A stretch of DNA of 6,435 bases from Verrucomicrobiota bacterium (GCA_030830145.1 JAURNO010000464.1:1-6435), one strand, 5' to 3'; counted from the first letter of the stretch, positions 1 to 6,220 are shown. Notes: a model not told the origin generated them from the letters alone. Made by a program: numbers and translations.

Positions 1-183
1 AACGTTCCGGGGAGGAGCGGGATGATCAAGAAAAACCTTTTTGCTCTTTTGTGCGATCCCAAGAACAACCTGACCCGCATGCTTGGCTTCAAATACGGGT
101 TCGAGCCGATTCATGAAGAGGCGGCTGTTTTGTTCACCGACAAGACCCCGGACGTATTCGAGGATCTGTTCATGACTCCCTGA
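1..183 (+). CDS. 3' end of an unidentified protein (partial)
   Basis: The first 60 codons of the window are open in frame 1 and end at TGA 181-183. The residues include LTRMLGFKYGFEPIHEEAAV and end in FEDLFMTP. The stretch is soluble-looking, with no membrane helix and no motif I recognise. The stop lies 14 nt before the next start, so the two genes are probably co-transcribed. In related genomes the gene before a single-helix ExbD/MotB-like protein is often a MotA/TolQ/ExbB-type channel subunit, but nothing in this visible tail confirms or excludes that. The start lies outside the window. I am fairly sure it is coding, given unbroken frame, balanced amino-acid use and close spacing to the next gene. 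Function is unknown. Confidence 0.6.
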   Translation, partial: NVPGRSGMIKKNLFALLCDPKNNLTRMLGFKYGFEPIHEEAAVLFTDKTPDVFEDLFMTP

Positions 184-197
184 TGACTCTTTAGAAT

Positions 198-1112
198 ATG
201 GCAAGAGAAGAAGAAGATGGCGGAAGCTTGGACATGTTGCTGGATACCCTCTGCAATACTTTTGGTGGTATTATCCTTATTGCCCTCCTGTTGGCTCTGA
301 GCGTGAACAAGAAAAGCGTCGAGCTGTACGACAAATTGGTAAAAACCGATGACAATAAATCGGAATTGATCCGAGAGCGGGAGCAGTTGAAAAATTCTCT
401 TCTCGATTTACAGGACGAACAAATCGAGGTCTTGGAGGATCTGGAAGACGAGGCTGACCGGATGCGGGAAGAAATCAAGGACAACAAGGACGATTTGGAT
501 GATTTGAGCAGCGATGCCTCCGCGGCTGAGACCTTGGCAAAAAGAGAGAAGGAAAAGCTCGAAGACCTAAAGGAACTTGAACTCAACGAGGAAGAGGAAA
601 GACTTAGTTTGGAGGAGGAAGTGGCCCGACTCGAAACGATTCTCGAGCACCAGGAGTTATCCCAAGAACTAAAGAAGAAACCTTACCGCAAGGTCAGTCT
701 TCCCCAGCAAAAAGACACCAAGAAAAAACCACTCCCGGTGATTGTCGCTCACGGCAAGATGTTTCCCATGGTTCGTTTTGGAATAGGTAAAGTTACCAAA
801 AACGAAGATGGGCTTACCTGGAATCAAACCCCCGACAAACGTTTCCAAATCGAAGTGGACCCTGATAAGGGAGTCGATCCGATGAACGAACAGATTCTCG
901 AGCAATTCCTTTCCTCGGTTCGAAACGCCCCAAGAAGTGTTCGTCAGTCCTTTTTTCTGAACTTGTTCGTCTTTTCCGATTCCGAAAGCTTTGGTGTTTT
1001 CAATAAAATCCGGGACGAGGCGGTTTTGCGCGATTTGGACTATAATTGGGTGCCTATATCGGAACTGCCCCTCATGCTCAAGGCTGATAATGTTCCCTGG
1101 AAAGTACAGTGA
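198..1112 (+). CDS. Membrane-anchored coiled-coil protein, ExbD/MotB-like in layout
   Basis: The protein has 304 residues. A short charged N-terminus (MAREEEDGG) precedes one membrane helix at about residues 13-36. That helix begins with LDMLLDTLCNTFGG and carries D12, D16 and N20 in or at the membrane. Residues 40-160 are very rich in Glu, Lys and Leu and should form a long coiled coil. A basic linker (about 160-180) leads to a C-terminal globular domain, which includes SFFLNLFVFSDSESFGVFNK and ends in VPWKVQ. This order (short N-terminus, helix with an acidic residue, periplasmic stalk and domain) is that of ExbD/TolR/MotB stator subunits, where the Asp carries protons. I infer a similar role; sequence identity to those families is not evident. 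The start is ATG 198: the in-frame codon at 192 is a stop, no clear Shine-Dalgarno is seen, and the gene probably relies on coupling to its upstream neighbour. Coding status is near certain; function is tentative. Confidence 0.85.
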   Translation: MAREEEDGGSLDMLLDTLCNTFGGIILIALLLALSVNKKSVELYDKLVKTDDNKSELIREREQLKNSLLDLQDEQIEVLEDLEDEADRMREEIKDNKDDLDDLSSDASAAETLAKREKEKLEDLKELELNEEEERLSLEEEVARLETILEHQELSQELKKKPYRKVSLPQQKDTKKKPLPVIVAHGKMFPMVRFGIGKVTKNEDGLTWNQTPDKRFQIEVDPDKGVDPMNEQILEQFLSSVRNAPRSVRQSFFLNLFVFSDSESFGVFNKIRDEAVLRDLDYNWVPISELPLMLKADNVPWKVQ

Positions 1113-1189
1113 AGAAATTTTTCATCTTTTTTTGTCCAAAAAAAAAGACTGAAGGCAGAACTATTGTAAACAACGAATGATTATACGAA

Positions 1190-1203
1190 TTGATCGTGAT
1201 CAA
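1190..1203. promoter_or_regulatory. Small inverted repeat, possible operator
   Basis: TTGATC and GATCAA are separated by 2 nt (GT), giving six pairs on each side. With a 2-nt offset the symmetry extends to GAA...TTC at the flanks (1187-1208). It lies in the AT-rich gap between the two gene groups, about 135 bp before the candidate -10 box. The size would fit a half-turn dimer site, but there is only one copy and it could be chance. Confidence 0.2.
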
Positions 1204-1314
1204 AATTCTACTACTATCAATAAACTTTCTTTCCATGCGTCTTGCACAATATTAACCCTCCGATCGGACTATCTTTGAAAAGCATACTTTTCGGCAAACG
1301 CAACTTGTACTCAA

Positions 1315-1344
1315 TTTCCTAGTTTTACCTTGTTAAACTATAAT
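1315..1344 (+). promoter_or_regulatory. Candidate sigma-70-type promoter for the 1367 gene group
   Basis: A perfect TATAAT lies at 1339-1344. The best -35 at normal spacing (18 bp) is TTTCCT at 1315-1320, which matches the consensus at only three positions. The surroundings are AT-rich and lie in the only large gap of the window (1113-1366). Transcription would begin near 1351, leaving about 15 nt of leader before ATG 1367, with no visible Shine-Dalgarno. The rest of the gap shows no gene and no convincing GC-rich terminator. Confidence 0.45.
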
Positions 1345-1366
1345 ATTTAGCTTTAATTTAACCACG

Positions 1367-1615
1367 ATGGCCAAAGAACTATTGATATCCCTTGCACTAG
1401 GAGCAGCCGTATTGGTTATCCTCATTTGGGGCGTCATTGATCAAACAGTCGTAAACAATCCGATTTTTCTTTTGGTCGGTTTGTTATGCGTTGCAGGTCA
1501 CATAGTAATGGCCCATTTGGCATTTAATCAGTACAAAAGCCTTTCCACTCTAACACCTAACGAAGGACAAGAAAATGACGGAGAAGAACGATCAGAAGAC
1601 GGATTCGATGACTGA
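1367..1615 (+). CDS. Small two-helix inner-membrane protein
   Basis: The product has 82 residues. Two hydrophobic helices lie at about residues 5-23 and 32-53, joined by a short polar loop (DQTVVNN). A hydrophilic tail rich in Glu and Asp follows and ends in SEDGFDD. The expected topology has both ends in the cytoplasm. The helix pair resembles the N-terminus of the toroid protein encoded at 4252-6153: both start MxxK, run through two helices at the same spacing and end the second with HLAF (AHLAF here, SHLAF there). The gene overlaps the next by 41 nt, which argues for coupled translation and a shared complex. The ATG has no obvious ribosome-binding site and lies about 15 nt after the predicted transcription start. 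No known family is recognised. It could be a membrane scaffold or assembly partner for the two large proteins (inference). Confidence 0.75.
   Translation: MAKELLISLALGAAVLVILIWGVIDQTVVNNPIFLLVGLLCVAGHIVMAHLAFNQYKSLSTLTPNEGQENDGEERSEDGFDD
1562..1567 (+). promoter_or_regulatory. Ribosome-binding site for the 865-aa protein
   Basis: GAAGGA lies 7 nt before ATG 1575, inside the 3' end of the preceding 82-aa gene. It supports 1575 as the start even though this creates a 41-nt overlap. The next in-frame ATG (codon 12, 1608) is inside the overlap and has no comparable site. Confidence 0.65.
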
Positions 1616-4172
1616 AGAGGAGGAAGACAACCTCTTGGAATCCGAAGAACAGGAATCCCAACTTGACCCAAAGCATCGCACGCCTGCTTTGGCAAGTTTG
1701 ATTGCCGGGTATACCTTGGCACTTGGCTTTGGTTGCCTGCTTGCCATTGCTTTTACTTCCGGTGATCAGAATGCAGACGGTGACTTGGTCGATGAATCTC
1801 CGGAAGTGATCGACGAAGGTGAACTCCTGTCGGCAGTCGATGTCCCGCAAGGCGAAGGATCAATTATTTCCCTTGACGGTGGATCCAGCATAGCGTGGCC
1901 AATCGGCAAGGAATGGGTGGATCCGGGTTATTCTGCATCGATAAGCGAAGAGGATCACACCCCGTTTGTGGAAACCGTATCTTTCGTGGATGTCAATACG
2001 CCGGGTCAGTACAAAGTCGTTTACACAATCAGAGATTCGGAAACCGGAGACGTTTTGGAATCCGTGGATCGCTTCGTAACCGTAAACGCCGGTGGATTCA
2101 TTCACAACAGCAACCCCGTTGCCTACAAGGACCGTTTGGACGGAGTCGTGGTGGAGGATGACGTAATTACCACGGTTGTTGGCGACGCCGACCGGGATGT
2201 TCTTTATGTTGACAATGACGACCGTCACCTTCGTCGAGCAGGTCTTGATATTGGACATGGTCGTGTGGAAGGTGGAGTCGGCGGAGGTGGAAACGGTGGT
2301 CATGGAGGCCGCGGTGGTAGAGGAGACCGAGTTCGCTACGATGATGACGAAGTGGTTTCTCTCGATGCCCGCTTGCGTGACTTGGATGAGGATTTGGTGG
2401 TGATCGATAACAACGACGATGACTTGGTTGCCCGCCTGGATCGTAAGGACATAGGATTGGACAGAGGCGGAAACGACCGCGTCGACATTGGTAATTTCGT
2501 TCCGGACGACCGTCGGAGTAACGATGATGACGAGTTAGGCAAAGTTGGTGACTTTGGCAAAGACGGAGACGGTTTTGGAAAAGGGTCTATGCCAGGCGTC
2601 GGCAAAGGTGCGGAAGTATATGCTTACAATTTCCCCTCGCAGGGAGTGGGAGCCGGTGTCGGTAGTCCTGCACTCGGAGCAGCAGCTGGATTCGCAGGGC
2701 TTGGCGCTGGTATTGGCCAAGCCGTGATGGAAGGTCAAGCCGTTCCTGCGCTTGGCGGCATTGGAACTTACACTCCATCAGCCCCTGCAAAACCTGCCGG
2801 GCCTGACTCCGACAACGATGGAGTACCCGATGCAATGGAACCTTCTTTCAAGACCAATCCCAATTCGAATGACACCGACAAGGACGGCGTATCTGATGCC
2901 GATGAAATCAAAGGAATGTCCAACCCACTGGATCCCCGGAGTAAGCCCGGCACACCTGCACCTGGTGATGATGCGGATTCCGATGGAGTACCAGCATCCT
3001 TGGAAGCGCTTTATGGATTGAACCCTGGCTCTTCCGACAGTGACGGCGATGGATACACCGATGGTGAAGAACTTGCTGCAATGACCAACCCCAAGAGCCC
3101 GGAAAGCAACCCCGGTGAAATGGGAGGACCTGCCTTGGCCGTTGCCCCTGGAGTAGCCGGTGGTGTTGCCGGTTTGGTCTCGGGAGCCGGTGCCGGTTCA
3201 GCGGCTGGTTTGGTTTCAGGAAGAGTAGCTCACCCTCTCGGATTGGGAGTTGGTGAACCTGGAGTCGGAGTCGGAGTTGGAGTCGGAGATGTCGACGGTA
3301 TCGGAGGGCGTGGACATCGCGATGGATTTAATTACGATCACTTGCCAAAAGACGGCAACCTTTACATCATGATGCACGTTGACGGTAGTGGGTCTATTCT
3401 CAGTACTCGAAAAGCGTTGGAGGAGATGAAAGACACTCTTCTCAAAGAGCGCCTCTTGCCCTACTACAAGAATGATGAAAGCCTTTATCAAAAAAGGGTC
3501 TTGATCGTCGACGGACAAGGTGAACGCACACTCAAGTTTTTTGCTCAGGCGGCGAAGAAGGAAAACGTCTTGGCTCTTGTCTTTCAAGACGAGGCTCAGC
3601 CTGATTACCACCTTCCGAATTTCAACCGCAAGCCCGAAGACAACTACATGGACGACTTGAAACAACTTAGAAGTGGTTTGAATGGTTATGGAGGACTTTA
3701 CCGCGGAATCATGTTCCAAGTCGACCGTGGCAAGACCTTTGCGAAGTCCTTCAAGGAATTCGTTCAAAATGCCTGGCAGGGCGAAGGCTACCTCGACGGG
3801 TCCGGACAAAACCTCAAGCCTTACTATTGGCAGGACAATGGAGATAACATTCGCAACCGCGACGGTATTGTTTTCAGTGACGAATACCATGTTGATTCCG
3901 AAGGAGACCCAAGCTACTACATGAACTTGATCATGGAAGCCTCGCTTAAGGTCGGACTTGACTTAGGCCGCTATGGGGGAGGACAGGAAGACGGAAAACA
4001 CAACGCCAAAATCAGCAATGGTTCTTCTTCAAGTTCTTCATCCCTCAACGCGATGTGCCCGATCAAACCAAACCGCAAAGCCAACCCTTCGATAACCGCA
4101 ACGAACTCAAGAGGTGAAAAGGTCGCTTTCTGTTGCAAAGGTTGTAAGAGTAAATTTGCAGCCGCTGATTGA
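1575..4172 (+). CDS. Membrane-anchored VWA protein with Ig-like, calcium-repeat and YHS/TRASH-like domains
   Basis: The protein has 865 residues. An acidic cytoplasmic N-terminus (1-33) precedes one membrane helix (about 37-60), so the remainder should be periplasmic or exposed. Residues 96-171 look like a DUF5011/Ig-like domain (GKEWVDPGYSA, then VNTPGQYKVVYTIRD, ending RFVTV). Residues 183-340 are low complexity, rich in Asp, Gly and Arg. A Gly/Ala stretch follows, then four thrombospondin-3-like calcium motifs at about 411-500 (DSDNDGVPD, DTDKDGVSD, DADSDGV, DSDGDGYTD). A second Gly/Ala/Val stretch (518-572) precedes a VWA domain at about 594-800. Its metal site is intact: HVDGSGSI gives DxSxS at D603, S605 and S607. 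A serine run (817-823) leads to a C-terminal CPI...VAFCCKGCKSKF motif (C828, C853, C854, C857), typical of YHS/TRASH metal-binding modules. VWA domains usually bind protein partners through the metal site. I infer an adhesive or scaffold role at the envelope. No stop or frameshift interrupts the gene. The exact function is unknown. Confidence 0.85.
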   Translation: MTEKNDQKTDSMTEEEEDNLLESEEQESQLDPKHRTPALASLIAGYTLALGFGCLLAIAFTSGDQNADGDLVDESPEVIDEGELLSAVDVPQGEGSIISLDGGSSIAWPIGKEWVDPGYSASISEEDHTPFVETVSFVDVNTPGQYKVVYTIRDSETGDVLESVDRFVTVNAGGFIHNSNPVAYKDRLDGVVVEDDVITTVVGDADRDVLYVDNDDRHLRRAGLDIGHGRVEGGVGGGGNGGHGGRGGRGDRVRYDDDEVVSLDARLRDLDEDLVVIDNNDDDLVARLDRKDIGLDRGGNDRVDIGNFVPDDRRSNDDDELGKVGDFGKDGDGFGKGSMPGVGKGAEVYAYNFPSQGVGAGVGSPALGAAAGFAGLGAGIGQAVMEGQAVPALGGIGTYTPSAPAKPAGPDSDNDGVPDAMEPSFKTNPNSNDTDKDGVSDADEIKGMSNPLDPRSKPGTPAPGDDADSDGVPASLEALYGLNPGSSDSDGDGYTDGEELAAMTNPKSPESNPGEMGGPALAVAPGVAGGVAGLVSGAGAGSAAGLVSGRVAHPLGLGVGEPGVGVGVGVGDVDGIGGRGHRDGFNYDHLPKDGNLYIMMHVDGSGSILSTRKALEEMKDTLLKERLLPYYKNDESLYQKRVLIVDGQGERTLKFFAQAAKKENVLALVFQDEAQPDYHLPNFNRKPEDNYMDDLKQLRSGLNGYGGLYRGIMFQVDRGKTFAKSFKEFVQNAWQGEGYLDGSGQNLKPYYWQDNGDNIRNRDGIVFSDEYHVDSEGDPSYYMNLIMEASLKVGLDLGRYGGGQEDGKHNAKISNGSSSSSSSLNAMCPIKPNRKANPSITATNSRGEKVAFCCKGCKSKFAAAD
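3262..3291 (+). repeat. Short tandem repeat of GAGTCG within the VWA-protein gene
   Basis: Four units (GAGTCG, GAGTCG, GAGTTG, GAGTCG) and a decayed fifth (GAGATG) lie in frame. They encode alternating Gly-Val (residues 563-571) at the end of the Gly/Ala-rich linker before the VWA domain. The unit is 6 bp, so copy-number change would lengthen or shorten the linker without shifting frame. Confidence 0.7.
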
Positions 4173-4191
4173 TTCTGTCACAGATTTCGGT

Positions 4192-4222
4192 ATCCCTTTT
4201 CCCTTTTGGTTTGAAGAGGGAT
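4192..4222 (+). promoter_or_regulatory. Leader hairpin upstream of the toroid gene
   Basis: ATCCCTTTTC (4192-4201) can pair with GAAGAGGGAT (4213-4222): ten pairs, one of them G-U, with an 11-nt loop. It lies in the 79-nt gap after the VWA-protein gene. No U-run follows (the next bases are CATAAATTTAAAAG), so it is not a good intrinsic terminator. Its left arm could also pair with the purine-rich ribosome-binding region of the next gene (CCCTTT with the bases at 4240-4245), so it may compete with the larger hairpin that follows. Confidence 0.35.
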
Positions 4223-4230
4223 CATAAATT

Positions 4231-4284
4231 TAAAAGAAGAGAGGGCATGGTATGAATACAAAAACCATGCTCTCTCTTGTTTTA
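4231..4284 (+). promoter_or_regulatory. Long hairpin burying the ribosome-binding site and looping out the start codon of the toroid gene
   Basis: The left arm (4231-4251, TAAAAG then AAGAGAGGGCATGGT) is almost the exact reverse complement of the right arm (4264-4284, ACCATGCTCTCTCTT then GTTTTA). Fifteen consecutive pairs (4237-4251 with 4264-4278, including one G-U) are followed by one G/G mismatch and five more pairs. The loop is 12 nt (4252-4263) and begins exactly with the ATG. The ribosome-binding site (AGAGGG, 4240-4245) is fully inside the stem. The right arm lies in codons 5-11 of the gene and runs into TTGTTTTA, so the structure also looks like an attenuator. I read the pairing directly; the regulatory role is inferred. 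Confidence 0.7.
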
Positions 4285-6153
4285 TCGGCCACCTTGGTTC
4301 TTGCGATACTGGGTAACCTGATTTTGGCCAAAGTCATGCTCCTGGCCGCAGTATTGGTTTTCGCGGTGTTGGGGGTAGGCATTCTTTCTCATTTGGCTTT
4401 CTTCGAAGAGAAGAAGAAAAGTAAAAAAGGAGTTGGAGCCGTACCGTGGCTCAATCTCGGAATGTCCTATGGTACACTTTTGATGAGTTTGGTTTCCCTT
4501 TATTTCCTTCTCCCATCATCAGGGTCGGAAGATCGGGCCCGAACCATAGCCAAGGCCGGACAAGTTGCCGGTGACGAAACCGAAGGGTCAAAGGTTCCTC
4601 TCAGTGACCGTACCAACGTTGATTCGGGAGGAGAGCGCGCAAAGCTTGGGAGTTCCGGTCGTGGAGAAGGGGATGATACCCTGGGTGGAGCGAACGAAGA
4701 CAACCAGAATGCAATGAGGGAAGCCCAGGTGCACGATCCTGATATTGCAGGGGCCAACCAAGGTGTTTCGGACCAGACGAAAGTTTCCGCTCAGAATGTT
4801 CAGGAAGTTACTGATCCGGGTCAATCCGATCTGGGTCTTGTCAACGCAACGGACAGCGAAATAGAGCGGGTAGGGCAGGATGACGAAAGCAAGGACGTGG
4901 GTGACCCCAATGCCCTCCTGTTTGATGAAGACGAACAAAATACGTTGGCTTTTGACAACACTGTCTTCCGCGGCGATGACGAACGTCCCCTTGATCTACC
5001 GAAGGCCAAGGGTGACACCGTACGGAATGTAGGAATCGCCGTAAACTCTCTAGGAATTGCGGTGCCCAAATCCATGAGTGGTCGATGTGACAAACTAGGT
5101 CGCGTCAGCCGACTGACCCGAGCAGGGGTGAGGAAACCCGATTCCGTGGAAAGAGCGGTGATCAAGGCCTTGAATTGGCTTACTGCTCATCAGAATGCCG
5201 ATGGTTCATGGGGGAAGACTTCGAAGGGAGCCATGACGGGTTTTGCCCTTCTTAGTTACTTGGGACATTGTGAATTGACGGACTCCCCTGAGTATGGCGA
5301 AGCCGTTGCCAAGGGCATCAATTACCTCGTTGAGCTTGGAGATGAAAAAGACGGTTGGCTCTACGTTACGAATAACAAACATGGAGCGGCTTATGCTCAG
5401 GGTATCGCGACTTATGCAATGGCGGAGGCGTACGGGATGACCGAAAAGGATTTTATTTTGCCCGTCCTTCAAAAGGCCATCGGTAGAATCGTCAATGGTC
5501 AAAAGGAAGACGGTGGATGGTATTACTTGGAAACAAGGAAAGGACCGGCCAACTCAAGTTTCGTTGACTTCGGCAAGAACAAAAACGCGTCTAGTGATAC
5601 TTCGGTAAGCGGATGGCAGCTTCAGGCCCTTAAAGCAGCTTACAATACGGGTGCCGTCTTTGATGGATTGGAGCCCGCTTTGAAAGCCGCGGTCAAGAAT
5701 TTCTACCGGGTTTACAATCCTAAAAACGGTGGGTTCGGTTATCGCAAGGCGTCGGATTCGAATAATATCAAACACAAGCTTACCGGAGTTGGGGCGTTGG
5801 GTTTGCAGTCTTGGGGTAAAGGTCATCCATCCGATGATCAAAAGGAAGAAACACTCAAGAAAGCCATGCAGCACATTCTCAAGAATAACCAGGGAATGGA
5901 TTACAATAGCGGGGATGCCAACTTGTATTCCTGGTATTACGACACGCAAGCCCTCTACAATTACGGTGGAGCGTATTGGTCTTCCTGGAACCGAAGGATG
6001 GAACCCTTGCTTATATCCGCTCAATCGGAAGACGGCAGTTGGCCAAATGAAGGAAGCGGTCTGACCAAAAAACGTTCAGGTGGTGATCACGAAGTTTACC
6101 GGACGACCCTTTGCACCCTGATGCTTGAGGTCTATTATCGTTACGTCTATTAA
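4252..6153 (+). CDS. Membrane-tethered alpha-toroid (prenyltransferase/squalene-oxidase repeat) protein
   Basis: The protein has 633 residues. Three membrane helices lie at about 6-25, 27-50 and 64-88. The basic loop KKKSKKG (54-60) marks the cytoplasmic side, so the rest is periplasmic. Residues 92-245 form a polar, acidic linker of low order. Residues 297-633 form an alpha-toroid with QW-type repeats: ALNWLTAHQNADGSWG (306-321), AIGRIVNGQKEDGGWYY, NPKNGGFGY and LLISAQSEDGSW (586-597). It ends in LEVYYRYVY, a tail I associate with a large family in Verrucomicrobia and Planctomycetes. Squalene-hopene cyclases use a DxDD acid motif; the place that seems to correspond here reads ASSDTSVSGW (446-455), with only D449 kept, so cyclase activity is unlikely. 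A binding or structural role is more plausible. The start at ATG 4252 is favoured by AGAGGG 7-12 nt upstream and by likeness of the N-terminus to the 82-aa protein. ATG 4267 (codon 6) is an alternative start. Translation is probably controlled by the hairpin around the start. Confidence 0.88.
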   Translation: MNTKTMLSLVLSATLVLAILGNLILAKVMLLAAVLVFAVLGVGILSHLAFFEEKKKSKKGVGAVPWLNLGMSYGTLLMSLVSLYFLLPSSGSEDRARTIAKAGQVAGDETEGSKVPLSDRTNVDSGGERAKLGSSGRGEGDDTLGGANEDNQNAMREAQVHDPDIAGANQGVSDQTKVSAQNVQEVTDPGQSDLGLVNATDSEIERVGQDDESKDVGDPNALLFDEDEQNTLAFDNTVFRGDDERPLDLPKAKGDTVRNVGIAVNSLGIAVPKSMSGRCDKLGRVSRLTRAGVRKPDSVERAVIKALNWLTAHQNADGSWGKTSKGAMTGFALLSYLGHCELTDSPEYGEAVAKGINYLVELGDEKDGWLYVTNNKHGAAYAQGIATYAMAEAYGMTEKDFILPVLQKAIGRIVNGQKEDGGWYYLETRKGPANSSFVDFGKNKNASSDTSVSGWQLQALKAAYNTGAVFDGLEPALKAAVKNFYRVYNPKNGGFGYRKASDSNNIKHKLTGVGALGLQSWGKGHPSDDQKEETLKKAMQHILKNNQGMDYNSGDANLYSWYYDTQALYNYGGAYWSSWNRRMEPLLISAQSEDGSWPNEGSGLTKKRSGGDHEVYRTTLCTLMLEVYYRYVY

Positions 6154-6170
6154 TGATTTCGGGCTTTTTG

Positions 6171-6220
6171 ACCAAGGAGGGAACCATGTTGTGGAAGTTT
6201 ACCTTTTTGATCCTCTTGGT
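6171..6220 (+). promoter_or_regulatory. Strong ribosome-binding site with a complementary segment in the early coding region
   Basis: AAGGAGG (6174-6180) lies 5 nt before ATG 6186, the strongest Shine-Dalgarno in the window. The segment TCCTCTTGGT (6211-6220, codons 9-12) is complementary to ACCAAGGAGGG (6171-6181): nine Watson-Crick pairs and one G-U, with a single bulged G. The loop of 29 nt holds the start codon. If it forms, this stem would hide the ribosome-binding site. It is weaker than the hairpin at 4231-4284. Confidence 0.4.

Noticed and set aside
187..207. CTCTT/AAGAG hairpin with the ATG 198 in the loop
   Set aside because: Only five pairs, within chance expectation. It resembles the 4231-4284 layout but is far weaker.
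191..586. A 131-codon minus-strand open frame rich in Ser
   Set aside because: It mirrors the Glu/Asp/Leu-rich coiled coil (GAA/GAG/GAT codons read as Ser, Leu and Ile on the other strand), which explains its odd composition.
1126..1147. CTTTTTTT-(GTCCAA)-AAAAAAAG inverted repeat just after the 304-aa gene, as a terminator
   Set aside because: The stem is nearly all A-T and no U-run follows it, so it does not fit an intrinsic terminator. It could contribute to termination but is not supported as one.
1615..1636. AAGAGG/CCTCTT inverted repeat at the end of the 82-aa gene
   Set aside because: Six pairs inside coding sequence of the next gene, with no link to a start or stop signal.
2319..2330. 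RGD tripeptide (residues 249-251) in the Gly/Arg-rich part of the VWA protein, as an integrin-binding mimic
   Set aside because: It arises naturally in a GGRGGRGDR low-complexity run, so there is no reason to read it as a host-binding motif.
3216..3890. A 224-codon open frame on the minus strand inside the VWA-protein gene
   Set aside because: It is antisense to the well-supported Gly-rich and VWA region, matches no recognised domain, and long minus-strand frames are expected opposite biased codons.
4247..4255. Three-codon frame ATG GTA TGA overlapping the toroid gene start
   Set aside because: It lies in the stem of the hairpin, and the ribosome-binding site spacing to it is too short for efficient use. 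It is more likely a by-product of the palindrome.
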